A stretch of DNA of 64,000 bases from an uncultured Clostridia bacterium (lineage in GTDB: Bacteria; Bacillota; Clostridia; Christensenellales; Christensenellaceae), in the NCBI GenBank assembly GCA_944347775.1, contig CALVMT010000033.1, positions 1 to 64,000 of the forward strand, written 5' to 3'. Below the pieces are notes generated by a model that worked only from the letters and a program-made list of their open reading frames with translations, was not told where the DNA came from and made no database searches. Numbering within the stretch: the stretch's first letter is position 1; each line of letters starts with the position of its first letter. A program made the translations under genes and the position numbers. Shown here piece by piece: positions 42,579 to 51,541 of the stretch.

Positions 42579-43497
42579 AAAAGATTTTTTAATTATTGGC
42601 CATATCAGCCCGGATGGGGATACGATAGGCAGCGGTATGGCGCTTTTGCTGGCTCTACAGAAGCTAGGCAAAAGCGCTGTATTTGTAATAGACGGGAAAA
42701 TACCGGAAAAAATGTCTTTTCTTATGGGGTATGCAAAGGTATATACGTTTACAGAATGTCCTAAGCGGAATTACGATTGCGTGATAGCGGTTGATGTTTC
42801 AGATCCGGAACGCATGGGAAAATGTAAAGCAATATTTGATGTGCATCAAAATACAATAGTTATTGATCATCATGGGACAAACCCGGCTTTTGGTTCATAT
42901 AACTATATCCGAACAGTAGGCGCGACAGGGCTGTTGATTTATCGTTTGTTTAAGCAAATGCATATTGAATTAACAAAGGAAATTGCCAATCTGCTTTATC
43001 TGGCTATTTGTACGGATACCGGAAATTTCTCCTACTCCAATACAGATGCGGAAATTTTATATGCTGCAGCGGAACTGAGAAACGCAGGAGCGGATATTCC
43101 ATTAATTATTGAAAACGTATATCAGATCCGCTCTCTTGGCGCGACAAGGTTAATTGGTCGCTCGTTGGAACATTTGATATTGGCCGAAGAGGGAAAAATT
43201 GCGTTAACCTATATATTGCAGGAAGATTTTCGTGAGTTATTTGCGTTAACTGAAGATACCGAGGAATTGATTAATTATGCCCGTGCAATTAAAGGAGTGG
43301 AAATCGCAATTTTCTTGCGTCAAAGCGAGGAAGAAGAATTTAAGATAAGTTTTCGCAGCAAAAACTATGCGGATGTTGCAGAACTTGCTTCGGAATTTAA
43401 CGGAGGTGGGCATAAACATGCTTCCGGAGGAAAAATACATGCGCCGCTCAAAGAGGCAATATCTAAACTGCTGAAAGCGGCGGCTAAAAAATTATGA
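42547..43497 (+). CDS. nrnA: DHH phosphoesterase, NrnA-type nanoRNase/pAp phosphatase
   Basis: NrnA degrades short RNAs of 2-5 nt and dephosphorylates pAp. The 316-residue protein has the DHH motifs (GHISPDGDTIGSGMALL, AVDVSDPERM, VIDHHGTNPAFG) and the DHHA1 motif GGGHKHASGG. ATG at 42547 has AAGGA 8 nt upstream. Position between rbfA and truB is the usual one in Firmicutes. Confidence 0.94.
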   Translation: MQKIEKIIKNEKDFLIIGHISPDGDTIGSGMALLLALQKLGKSAVFVIDGKIPEKMSFLMGYAKVYTFTECPKRNYDCVIAVDVSDPERMGKCKAIFDVHQNTIVIDHHGTNPAFGSYNYIRTVGATGLLIYRLFKQMHIELTKEIANLLYLAICTDTGNFSYSNTDAEILYAAAELRNAGADIPLIIENVYQIRSLGATRLIGRSLEHLILAEEGKIALTYILQEDFRELFALTEDTEELINYARAIKGVEIAIFLRQSEEEEFKISFRSKNYADVAELASEFNGGGHKHASGGKIHAPLKEAISKLLKAAAKKL

Positions 43498-44366
43498 ATG
43501 GGATAATTAATGTATTAAAACCTCCGGGTATGTCTTCCAACGGGGTAACAGTCTATCTGAAAAAGTTACTTCATGAAAAACGCATAGGACATGCCGGGAC
43601 ATTGGATCCGGGAGCTGCGGGTGTACTTATCGTTTTGCTTGGAAGATCTGCGCGATTATCGGAATATTTGATGGGGCATGATAAAATTTATCTTGCTGAA
43701 ATGCACTTTGGTTGTGAAACGGATACTTTAGATAGCTATGGAAAGATAGTGCAAAGGAAACCCCAAATGCAAAAGTTGACGTTTATGCAACTTGAACATG
43801 CCTGTAAAAAATTTATAGGTGAAATAGAGCAAAAACCACCGGCTTATTCTGCAATTAAGGTAGATGGGAAAAAATCTTATGAATTAGCAAGAAAAGGAAT
43901 TGATTTGCCAAAGCCATTGCGCAAGGTAAGAATTTATGATATTGATATTCTGGAACAGACTGGTAGTCGACAGTTTCTTTTACGAATTTCTTGCTCTAAG
44001 GGGACATATATCCGTACATTAATTTCGGATATTGCACGCTCAATGGGAGAAATCGCCTATACTTCGCTGTTGGTTCGAAAAGGATCCGGTCATTATGACA
44101 TACAAGATGCGTATACACTGGATGAAATTGCAATGATGGCGCAAGAAAAGGATTTTTCTTTTTGTATTTCTCCTCAAAAGGTTATTGAGGAACTGCCGGT
44201 AGTATATTTAGATGATACGCAACGCTTTGCAATAGAGCATGGACAGAAACTTTATGCTGATACTCCTTTGCCTGACGGTCAATTTGCTCTTTATTGTGGG
44301 GGAACATTTTATGGTATTGGTGTTACGGAAGCCGGAAAGCCGAAATTAAAAATACCGCTTTTTTAA
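43494..44366 (+). CDS. truB: tRNA pseudouridine(55) synthase TruB
   Basis: TruB makes pseudouridine-55 in the T-loop of tRNAs. The 290-residue product has the N-terminal NVLKPPGMSSNGV, the catalytic GTLDPGAAGVL with Asp38, and KKPPAYSAIKVDGKKSYE-like sequence. A C-terminal PUA-like extension follows about residue 225. It overlaps nrnA by 4 bp (ATGA). Confidence 0.96.
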   Translation: MNGIINVLKPPGMSSNGVTVYLKKLLHEKRIGHAGTLDPGAAGVLIVLLGRSARLSEYLMGHDKIYLAEMHFGCETDTLDSYGKIVQRKPQMQKLTFMQLEHACKKFIGEIEQKPPAYSAIKVDGKKSYELARKGIDLPKPLRKVRIYDIDILEQTGSRQFLLRISCSKGTYIRTLISDIARSMGEIAYTSLLVRKGSGHYDIQDAYTLDEIAMMAQEKDFSFCISPQKVIEELPVVYLDDTQRFAIEHGQKLYADTPLPDGQFALYCGGTFYGIGVTEAGKPKLKIPLF

Positions 44367-44384
44367 TGTAAAGGGTAGAAAAAT

Positions 44385-45302
44385 ATGCAATTGGTAAAAG
44401 AAGATACGATTTTTCAAACAAAAAATGTAATTGCATTAGGTACTTTTGATGGTTTGCATCTTGCACATCAGCATATAGTACATCGTGCGCAGTCTATTGC
44501 GGCAGAAAAAAAGTTGCATAGCTTGGTTTATACTTTTTCTAATTTACCTTCCGCGTATTTGGGAGGAGAACATGAGTCGCTTTTTTCTTATGAGGAAAAA
44601 TTGCAGGCGTTTGCAGAACTTGGTATAGATTATTTGTGTATATATCCGTTTGATGAACGCATTGCGCAGCAGCAAAGGGAATACTTTATGCAGACCCTCC
44701 TTGGGAAATTAAAGGGGGAAGTATTAGTTGCGGGTTATAATTTTCGATTCGGGAAAGATGCTGCGGGTAATTCTGAATATTTACGCGATTATGCCGAGTC
44801 ACACGGTGCGCAGACGGAAATTGTTGAGTGTATGCAGAAAGAGGGAGAGGTAATTAGCAGTACAAGAATACGTGCGGCTGTGCGTAAGGGTGAGATGGAG
44901 TGTGCAGAAATGTTGTTGGGCAGACCATATGCAATCGAAGGGAAGATTGTTCATGGAAGAGAAGTAGGAAGAACTATTGGTTTTCCAACAGCGAATATTT
45001 GCCCACCAAAAGAAAAGTTGCTTCCTCCTAAAGGAGTGTATATTGCAAGAATATGGCTGAATGGTATAGCTTATGGAGGCATTACTAATATCGGTGTACG
45101 GCCGACATTGGATAATGGAAAAGATGTTTCTGTTGAGACAAATATTCTGGAATTTGCAGGGGATATTTATGGGCAACAGGCAAAGGTTGAATTACTGCAT
45201 TTTCTGCGCCCCGAACAGCCGTTTTCAGATTTGCGGGCGTTGAGAGAAGCAATTGAGCAAAATAAGAGGCAGGCATGCCGCTTTTTTGAAAATCAGAAAT
45301 AA
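44385..45302 (+). CDS. ribF: Bifunctional riboflavin kinase/FAD synthetase
   Basis: RibF phosphorylates riboflavin to FMN and adenylates FMN to FAD. The 305-residue protein has the N-terminal adenylyltransferase motif ALGTFDGLHLAHQHI and the C-terminal flavokinase with GRTIGFPTANI and GGITNIGVRPT. It is commonly found between truB and rpsO, as here. Confidence 0.96.
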   Translation: MQLVKEDTIFQTKNVIALGTFDGLHLAHQHIVHRAQSIAAEKKLHSLVYTFSNLPSAYLGGEHESLFSYEEKLQAFAELGIDYLCIYPFDERIAQQQREYFMQTLLGKLKGEVLVAGYNFRFGKDAAGNSEYLRDYAESHGAQTEIVECMQKEGEVISSTRIRAAVRKGEMECAEMLLGRPYAIEGKIVHGREVGRTIGFPTANICPPKEKLLPPKGVYIARIWLNGIAYGGITNIGVRPTLDNGKDVSVETNILEFAGDIYGQQAKVELLHFLRPEQPFSDLRALREAIEQNKRQACRFFENQK

Positions 45303-45338
45303 ATGCCTTTATGTAGGGTTTTTGTGTATAAAATGTTC

Positions 45339-45367
45339 TTTACAATGGATAGAATATATGGTACAAT
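45339..45367 (+). promoter_or_regulatory. SigA promoter for rpsO
   Basis: TTTACA (45339-45344), a 17-bp spacer and TACAAT (45362-45367) lie about 90 bp before rpsO. Confidence 0.75.
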
Positions 45368-45381
45368 GCATTCGTATTAAA

Positions 45382-45428
45382 CCGAATACTTTGTTTTGCG
45401 AATACCCGACGCGATACAAAGTTATCGG
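45382..45428 (+). promoter_or_regulatory. rpsO leader stem, likely S15 autoregulatory site
   Basis: A 7-bp perfect stem (ACTTTGT 45388-45394 with ACAAAGT 45416-45422) is extended by CCGA/TCGG. It lies between the rpsO promoter and its Shine-Dalgarno sequence. S15 autoregulates through leader structures in several phyla. I could not match this one to a named leader class by eye. Confidence 0.5.
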
Positions 45429-45457
45429 CGATTTTAATCTATGGGGAGGAAATTTAT

Positions 45458-45721
45458 ATGGAAAAGATTGATAAGAGTGCAATTATTGCGGAATATGCTA
45501 CACATGAGGGAGATACTGGTTCTCCTGAAGTGCAAGTAGCATTGCTTACTGCACGGATTAATCATCTGAATGAGCATCTGCAGTCTCATCTGAAAGATCA
45601 TCATTCTAGACGCGGACTGTTAAAAATGGTTGGTGCGAGAAGAGGCCTATTAGAGTATCTGCGGAAAAAAGATATTGAAAGATATAGAGCATTGATTGCG
45701 AAGCTTGGCCTTAGAAGGTAA
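45458..45721 (+). CDS. rpsO: 30S ribosomal protein S15
   Basis: S15 is an early-binding protein of the 30S central domain. The 87-residue product is typical, with [39 protein letters not shown] and [18 protein letters not shown] precedes the ATG. It has its own promoter and terminator between ribF and pnp. Confidence 0.98.
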   Translation: MEKIDKSAIIAEYATHEGDTGSPEVQVALLTARINHLNEHLQSHLKDHHSRRGLLKMVGARRGLLEYLRKKDIERYRALIAKLGLRR

Positions 45722-45749
45722 AAGAGTAGTTTTATTGAATTGTATGGAT

Positions 45750-45785
45750 ATAGAGCGAGGAAAAGTTTCTCGCTCTATCTTTATA
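45750..45785 (+). terminator. Intrinsic terminator between rpsO and pnp
   Basis: A 10-bp stem (45750-45759 with 45769-45778, AGCGAG core) is followed by CTTTAT. The T run is short, so partial read-through to pnp is likely. Confidence 0.7.
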
Positions 45786-45808
45786 AGCGCAGTTCTCTGG
45801 CGCAGTGC

Positions 45809-45877
45809 CTGTGATGGTTCACAGATTTATTTTTGTTTCTAATGAAAGGAAATATAGAGTTGGCAGGCAGAGCCTGC
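45809..45877 (+). promoter_or_regulatory. pnp leader hairpins
   Basis: Two stems lie before pnp: 45809-45814 with 45819-45824 (followed by ATTTATTTTTG, terminator-like), and GCAGGC (45863-45868) with GCCTGC (45872-45877). The latter touches the AGGAGG ribosome-binding site. Leader structures control pnp autogenously in E. coli; a similar role here is inference. Confidence 0.4.
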
Positions 45878-45888
45878 AGGAGGTTGTA

Positions 45889-48006
45889 ATGGTAGAAAAT
45901 CATGTTTTTAAAATGGAGCTTGGCGGGAGAGAACTGATAGTGGAATCCGGTAAGTATTGTGCTCAAGCAGGGGGCTCATGTATTGTTAGATGTGGCGATA
46001 CTGCTGTTATGGTTTCGGCGACAGCCGCAAAAGAGCCAAGAGAGGAAATTGATTTCTTCCCGTTAAGCATAGAATTTGAAGAAAAAATGTATTCTGTGGG
46101 GAAAATTCCTGGCGGTTTTATTAAAAGAGAAGGGCGACCTTCCGAAAAAGCGATACTTTCCTGCAGATTGATTGACAGGCCTTTGCGCCCGCTGTTCCCC
46201 AAAGGGTATTTTAATGATGTACAGGTAATTGCTACAGTGCTTTCGGTTGATCCTGAAATTCCACCGGAAGTTTATGCGATGATTGGGTCTTCCGTAGCCC
46301 TTTCTATAGCGGGAATACCTTTCCAAGGGCCCACAGGTTCTGTTGTGGTGGGGATGGTTGATGGTAAATATATCATTAACCCCAATACTGCTGAGCGTGA
46401 GGCTTCTCGTATGCATCTTACTGTTTCTGGAACAAAAGATGCCATTATGATGGTAGAAGCAGGAGCAAATGAAGTGACGGAAAGCGAAATGCTGGAAGCG
46501 ATTTTGTTTGCCCATGAGGAAATTAAGAGAATTTGTGATTTTATTTCAAATATTAAAGCCGAAATTGGTAAGCCGGAGCAGCCTTATGTACTTTATCATG
46601 TGCCGGAGGAGTTAGATGCTAAAGTGCGCGAAAAGTTTTACGATCGAATGAGGTGGGCAATGGATACGTTTGATCGTACGGAGCGCGAGGCAAGGGAAGA
46701 GCAGGTTAAAGCTGAGGCAGTGGAATATTTTGCGGAGACATATCCTGATAGTAAAGTTGATATTGGTAATAGCTTATATGCAGTGATGAAAGAAATTGTC
46801 CGTGAAAAAATTGTTAAAGAAGGTGTACGTCCTGATGGCAGAGGATATGAAGATGTACGCCCAATTTGGTGTGAAACAGGATTGTTTGCAAGAACTCATG
46901 GAAGCGCTGTTTTTACCAGAGGGCAAACACAGGTAATGAATCTTGTCACTTTAGGGCCTCTTGGCGATGGGCAAACGCTGGATGGGATTTCTGATGAGAC
47001 ATTTAAGCGCTATATGCATCAGTATAATATGCCGCCTTATTCAACCGGTGAGGCAAAACCGCTGCGCAGTGCAAACAGAAGAGAAATTGGGCATGGTGCG
47101 CTGGCTGAAAGGGCAATTGTTCCCATGTTGCCTTCAGAAGAGGAATTTCCTTATGCGATCCGTGCCGTATCCGAAGTATTGAGTTCTAATGGATCTACTT
47201 CGCAAGCAAGTATTTGTGCAAGCTCGTTGGCTTTGATGGATGCAGGAGTGCCAATGAAAAAACCGGTTGCAGGCACAGCAATGGGTCTGATCAAGCAAGA
47301 AGATAAAGTTGTTATTTTGACAGATATTCAGGGACTGGAGGACTTTTTAGGTGATATGGACTTTAAAGTTGCCGGTACCGATAAAGGAATAACTGCAATT
47401 CAGATGGATATTAAAATCAAAGGAATTGATAAAGATATTCTTGAACGTGCACTTGCGCAGGCATTGCGTGGTAGATTGCATATACTGGCTAAGATGAATG
47501 AAGTCTTGCCTGAAGCAAGAAAAGAACTTTCAAAATATGCGCCTAAGATTACGCAGTTTATGATTAATCCCGATAAGATCCGCGAGGTGATTGGGTCTGG
47601 TGGAAAGACGATTAATAAGATTATAGCGGATACTGGAGTGAAAATTGACATTGAGGATGATGGACACATTTCCATTGCTACTGAAGATGCAGCGGCAGCG
47701 GCAAAGGCGAAAGCAATTATTATGGGTATCGCCAGAGATATTAAAGCGGGAGATGTATATCGGGGCAAAGTAACGCGTATTATACCAATAGGTGCGTTTG
47801 TTGAATTAGCACCGGGTAAAGAGGGAATGGTTCATATTTCAAAATTGGCAAAAGAGCGTGTTGAAAAAGTAGAAGATGTCGTTACTGAAGGGCAGGAAAT
47901 TTTGGTCAGAGTACTTGGTATTGATGAAAAGCACCGTATTAACCTTATTCATCGTGGGGTAACGGAGGAAGATCTGAATAAATTTAATGCTTCTGAAGAA
48001 CAATAA
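45889..48006 (+). CDS. pnp: Polynucleotide phosphorylase
   Basis: PNPase degrades RNA 3'-to-5' by phosphorolysis and can also add tails. The 705-residue protein has two RNase PH domains (GGRELIVESGKYCAQAGG, later RTHGSAVFTRGQTQV and SNGSTSQASICASSLALMDAG). They are followed by a KH domain (REVIGSGGKTINKIIADTG) and an S1 domain (YRGKVTRIIPIGAFVEL). ATG at 45889 with AGGAGG 5 nt upstream is chosen. The open frame extends 84 nt further, but only through leader hairpins. Confidence 0.97.
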   Translation: MVENHVFKMELGGRELIVESGKYCAQAGGSCIVRCGDTAVMVSATAAKEPREEIDFFPLSIEFEEKMYSVGKIPGGFIKREGRPSEKAILSCRLIDRPLRPLFPKGYFNDVQVIATVLSVDPEIPPEVYAMIGSSVALSIAGIPFQGPTGSVVVGMVDGKYIINPNTAEREASRMHLTVSGTKDAIMMVEAGANEVTESEMLEAILFAHEEIKRICDFISNIKAEIGKPEQPYVLYHVPEELDAKVREKFYDRMRWAMDTFDRTEREAREEQVKAEAVEYFAETYPDSKVDIGNSLYAVMKEIVREKIVKEGVRPDGRGYEDVRPIWCETGLFARTHGSAVFTRGQTQVMNLVTLGPLGDGQTLDGISDETFKRYMHQYNMPPYSTGEAKPLRSANRREIGHGALAERAIVPMLPSEEEFPYAIRAVSEVLSSNGSTSQASICASSLALMDAGVPMKKPVAGTAMGLIKQEDKVVILTDIQGLEDFLGDMDFKVAGTDKGITAIQMDIKIKGIDKDILERALAQALRGRLHILAKMNEVLPEARKELSKYAPKITQFMINPDKIREVIGSGGKTINKIIADTGVKIDIEDDGHISIATEDAAAAAKAKAIIMGIARDIKAGDVYRGKVTRIIPIGAFVELAPGKEGMVHISKLAKERVEKVEDVVTEGQEILVRVLGIDEKHRINLIHRGVTEEDLNKFNASEEQ

Positions 48007-48013
48007 TAAAGAT

Positions 48014-48043
48014 AAAAAAGGCGGCGTCAGCCGTCTTTTTTAA
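48014..48043 (+). terminator. Intrinsic terminator after pnp
   Basis: A 12-bp stem (48014-48025 with 48030-48041, one G-T pair) has A and T tracts. It separates pnp from the peptidase gene. Confidence 0.87.
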
Positions 48044-48076
48044 CACATGATTAAAAAGCAAAAAGGAATTTTTTAT

Positions 48077-49312
48077 ATGTATCAAGAAAAAATTTTATCT
48101 AACGGGATTCGGTTTTATGGTGAATATATTCCACAGGTAAGAACAGCGTCTGTAGGGATTTGGGTAAAGGCGGGTTCTTCTACCGAATCAGATGCTGAAA
48201 ATGGGCTTTCGCATTTTTTAGAGCATTTATTTTTTAAAGGAACAGAAAAACGCAGTTATAAACAAATTGCAGAGGAATTTGATAATCTTGGAATTCAATC
48301 TAATGCCTATACTTCTAAGGAAATGACCTGCTATTATGTTAAAGCAATTGATTCAAAATTAAGTGAGGCTGTAGATATTTTAACAGATATGTTTTGCCAT
48401 TCTGTTTTCCCGCAAAGAGAAGTAGAAAAGGAACGGGGTGTTATTCTTGAAGAAATTGCAATGTCATTGGATACCCCGGACGATCTTCTGATGGATTGTC
48501 TTTCGGAAAAATTTTTTTCCGGGACAGAGCTTTCTCGAACAATTTTAGGACCGGCGGAAAATATTAGGAAGTTTACACGAGAGCAAATTCTAGATTATCG
48601 AAATAAACATTATTATGGGAAAAATATTGTTATTGCTGCGGTAGGCAATTACAATGAAGAGAAATTGCTGGCTGAACTGGAGGAAAAAATGCAGGGTGTT
48701 CCTTCTGGAGAAAAGGTAAACGTCTATCATCTCTGTACAAACTGGAAACCGGTTAAAAAAGAGTTTTGTATTCATAAAGATATTGAGCAAGCACATCTTG
48801 GTATTGCTTTTCCGGGGCCAGGAAGTGCAGAAGAGGATCGATATGCTTTTTCTATTTTGGCAAATATTTTTGGCGGAGGAATGAGTTCTCGGTTATTTCA
48901 AAAAGTAAGAGAGGAATTGGGAGCAGCATATTCTGTTTATGCATATCCTGCAATATATTATCAGGCGGGTGCTCTCATTATATATGCTGGAATATCTCCA
49001 GAAAAAACACAGGTTGTGGAAGAAGCAATTCTGAATGAAATTAAAATTGTAAGAGAAAAAGGGATTTCGCAAGAGGAATTGGAACATACAAAAACGCAAA
49101 TCTCTGCTAGTTATATTATGGGTCAAGAAAGTACCTCGGCAAAAATGAATCTACTGGGAAGGAATGCCCTGTTACTGGAAAAAATAATTTCTGAAGAGGA
49201 AATGTTGGAAAATATACAAAAAGTGACAATGACAGATATGAATAATATAATAGAACGTGTGTTGCAGGAAAAAATGAGATGTACGGGATGGGTATTGCCC
49301 CAGGAGCAATAA
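48077..49312 (+). CDS. M16 family zinc peptidase (YmxG/MPP-like)
   Basis: This 411-residue protein has the inverted zinc motif HxxEH: HFLEHLFFKG with His46, Glu49 and His50. A second Glu lies in EREVILEEIAM-like KERGVILEEIA. The C-terminal half has the non-catalytic M16 repeat and the R/Y pair near GGGMSSRLFQKVREELGAAYSV. Such single-chain members are common next to pnp in Firmicutes; the physiological substrate is unknown. ATG at 48077 has AAAGGA 9 nt upstream. Confidence 0.94.
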   Translation: MYQEKILSNGIRFYGEYIPQVRTASVGIWVKAGSSTESDAENGLSHFLEHLFFKGTEKRSYKQIAEEFDNLGIQSNAYTSKEMTCYYVKAIDSKLSEAVDILTDMFCHSVFPQREVEKERGVILEEIAMSLDTPDDLLMDCLSEKFFSGTELSRTILGPAENIRKFTREQILDYRNKHYYGKNIVIAAVGNYNEEKLLAELEEKMQGVPSGEKVNVYHLCTNWKPVKKEFCIHKDIEQAHLGIAFPGPGSAEEDRYAFSILANIFGGGMSSRLFQKVREELGAAYSVYAYPAIYYQAGALIIYAGISPEKTQVVEEAILNEIKIVREKGISQEELEHTKTQISASYIMGQESTSAKMNLLGRNALLLEKIISEEEMLENIQKVTMTDMNNIIERVLQEKMRCTGWVLPQEQ

Positions 49313-49377
49313 AAATAATATAGAATAATTCAAGAAAAAATCTTCAAACTAATAGAAAAAAGTTTGGAGATTTTTTA

Positions 49378-50073
49378 ATGTTACGGATAAAGAAAAATAA
49401 TCAAGCGATAACAAATGATAATGCTTCTCAACAAAAACTAACAAATGATAAGCAGGATCTGGGCGCAACGAGTTTAGAGCAGGGAATTCGCCTAATCAAT
49501 ATTATTGGACAAATAGAGGGGCATACTTTATTACCTTCTCAAACTAAGGCAACAAAGTATGAACATATTATTCCCTTGCTGGCAGAAATGGAACAAAATA
49601 CCGAAGTAAAGGGAATTCTCATTATTTTAAATACAATGGGTGGTGATGTTGAAGCAGGATTGGCAATTGCAGAATTAATACGCAGTATGAGCAAACCCAG
49701 CGTTAGTTTGGTGTTGGGGGGAGGTCATAGTATTGGAGTGCCTTTGGCAGTCAGTTCAGATTATTCTTTTATTGTGCCGACAGCGTGTATGACTGTTCAT
49801 CCTTTACGTACAAATGGATTATTTATTACTTCTCCGCAGAGTTTTGAATATTATTTGAAAATGCAAGAACGTATCTTGCGTTTTATTAGTGAAAACGCTG
49901 ATATATCGCAAAAGGCTATAGAAACGTTAATGAACAACAAGAATCAGATGGCTGACGATATTGGAACAGTTTTAATCGGAGCTCAAGCGGTAGAAGCGGG
50001 AATTATTGATGAAGTGGGTGGTCTGGCAAGTGCGCTAAAAAAACTAAAAGAATTATGTAAGATTCACCAATAA
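49378..50073 (+). CDS. tepA: ClpP-class serine protease, TepA (YmfB)-like
   Basis: TepA-type proteins are ClpP-like serine proteases of Firmicutes; in Bacillus the protein was named translocation-enhancing protein. The 231-residue product has INIIGQIEGHTLLPSQTKATKYEH, GILIILNTMGGDVEAGLAIAE, the nucleophile Ser118 in GGGHSIGVPLA and His141 in TVHPLRTNG. The N-terminal 30 residues are polar and Asn/Gln/Lys-rich. It is likely monocistronic, with a strong terminator. Confidence 0.9.
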   Translation: MLRIKKNNQAITNDNASQQKLTNDKQDLGATSLEQGIRLINIIGQIEGHTLLPSQTKATKYEHIIPLLAEMEQNTEVKGILIILNTMGGDVEAGLAIAELIRSMSKPSVSLVLGGGHSIGVPLAVSSDYSFIVPTACMTVHPLRTNGLFITSPQSFEYYLKMQERILRFISENADISQKAIETLMNNKNQMADDIGTVLIGAQAVEAGIIDEVGGLASALKKLKELCKIHQ

Positions 50074-50078
50074 ATTTT

Positions 50079-50122
50079 CTCAAAACAAAAACTCCCAAGT
50101 TATCGGGAGTTTTTGTTTTGAG
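50079..50122 (+). terminator. Long-stem terminator after tepA
   Basis: An 18-bp perfect stem (50079-50096 with 50105-50122) has an 8-nt loop. The strand after the loop holds a T5 run. Confidence 0.88.
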
Positions 50123-50446
50123 ATTTGAAATTAGAAAGGATTAAGAGGGGATACCAACTTAATAACAATATCAAGTGATAACTGTTGATATTATAATAAC
50201 ATATATTTTAAAAAAATCAATAGCAAATAACAAAAAAAATAAAAAAATTTTTAAAAAATAATAGCAAATAATAACGATATGATAAAATCAAAAATTTTTT
50301 ATGTTTTTTATGAAATAAAGCAAGACTTTATTTTATATCTCTATAATTTGCAGATAGAAATGTAGATTGTCATTCAAACAACAATATGATACAATGAATA
50401 CCAGCATGATTATTACTAGAACTAATAAGTAAGTGAGGATAAACTG
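50123..50446. other. A+T-rich gene-free spacer with one hairpin
   Basis: This 324-bp stretch has no convincing gene. AATATCAA (50167-50174) and TTGATATT (50185-50192) form an 8-bp stem. The rest is low-complexity A+T-rich sequence up to the promoter of the next gene. Confidence 0.6.
50367..50395 (+). promoter_or_regulatory. SigA promoter of the DUF5050-like gene
   Basis: TTGTCA (50367-50372), a 17-bp spacer and TACAAT (50390-50395) preceded by TG (extended -10). Confidence 0.75.
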
Positions 50447-51445
50447 GTGGAAAATAAACAGAAGATGAGTAAGAAAATGTTGGGAATGATCATCGCAGGT
50501 ACAATAGTAGGAATTGCTATCATTTCTATTGCAGTTGCGACATATATTTCTTCTAAAAATTACGATAAAACATGGGTTGGTAATACGCATGGAAATATTG
50601 CCAATCGGCCAACGGTTGCAGAATATGATGGGAATTTTTATTTTGCTGATGATGTGATTTATGAGGTTAATCCAGAAGGGGAATGCCAGGTATTGGCTGC
50701 TTATGAAGCAATTGACTTAATTGTTGATGGTGATTATCTTTATTATGTCAATTATGATGAGGCGCAAACGATTTATCGGACAAATTTAAAAACAAAAGAA
50801 AGCGAGTTAGTAAGCAGTATTGCAGGATCATATATTAATATTGTGGATGGCGTTTTATATTATGCCTCGTTGTATGGGACAGACTATTCGGGTATTTATA
50901 AGATAAATTTAAATGAGGATTTTGATCCGAATAATCCCGAGCAGATTACGGTAGATTGGGCATCGAATTTGCTTTACTATGATGAAAGGCTTTATTTTAT
51001 TAATCAGGCGGACACCAGTCGGCTTTATTCAATGAAGTTGGACGGGAGCGATCGTGCGGTTTCTGCTGGCAGAGCGACATCATGCTTTTTGTTCTATGAA
51101 GGGAATTTGTATTATTCAAATGTCTACGGCATATATCGTTGTAAACCGGATGGCAGTAATTTAACACAATTAAGTGAAATTCGTTCGTCGACGTTGAATA
51201 TTGCGGATGATTATATATATCATTGTTTTTATGCTGACACAAGCAGTTCATATGACCAGTCGTTATATCGGATGAAACTTGATGGTTCAAAAGAAGAAGT
51301 ATTGACAACTGATTCGGCAAGTAATATTACATGTCTCAATGGGTATATTTATTTCCGTAATGTATATAAAGGTCAGGAAATCTACCGTATTAATGAAGAG
51401 AATACTGTTTTTGAAAATGTATTAAAATTATATGGAGCAAATTGA
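50447..51445 (+). CDS. Membrane-anchored DUF5050-like beta-propeller protein
   Basis: This 332-residue protein has an N-terminal basic stretch and one transmembrane helix (about 10-32), then repeated YY/Y-rich units of about 40-45 residues. Examples are YLYYVNYDEAQTIYRTNL, VLYYASLYGTDYSGIYKINL and NLYYSNVYGIYRCKPDGSN. This is the DUF5050 repeat, predicted to form a beta-propeller outside the membrane. Such proteins are common in Clostridia and their ligands are unknown. The start is GTG at 50447 with GAGG 8 nt upstream. It stands alone, with its own promoter and terminator. Confidence 0.83.
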   Translation: MENKQKMSKKMLGMIIAGTIVGIAIISIAVATYISSKNYDKTWVGNTHGNIANRPTVAEYDGNFYFADDVIYEVNPEGECQVLAAYEAIDLIVDGDYLYYVNYDEAQTIYRTNLKTKESELVSSIAGSYINIVDGVLYYASLYGTDYSGIYKINLNEDFDPNNPEQITVDWASNLLYYDERLYFINQADTSRLYSMKLDGSDRAVSAGRATSCFLFYEGNLYYSNVYGIYRCKPDGSNLTQLSEIRSSTLNIADDYIYHCFYADTSSSYDQSLYRMKLDGSKEEVLTTDSASNITCLNGYIYFRNVYKGQEIYRINEENTVFENVLKLYGAN

Positions 51446-51446
51446 C

Positions 51447-51489
51447 AAAATCAATGAGGCATATCAAAATGATATGCCTCATTGATTTT
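51447..51489. terminator. Bidirectional terminator, 20-bp stem
   Basis: A perfect 20-bp stem (51447-51466 with 51470-51489) has a 3-nt loop and A/T ends. It serves the DUF5050-like gene and thiI, which converge here. Confidence 0.9.
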
Positions 51490-51541
51490 AATTATGTAAT
51501 TTTTATTTTGCAGATCTAAATCTCAGTTTTTCAGTCGAAAT

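Noticed and set aside
45253..45471. 72-codon frame between ribF and rpsO
   Set aside because: It overlaps the end of ribF, the rpsO promoter and the leader stem; no start signal is present.
45805..45888. Extended N-terminus of pnp
   Set aside because: The extra codons fall in leader hairpins and the AGGAGG site fits only ATG 45889.
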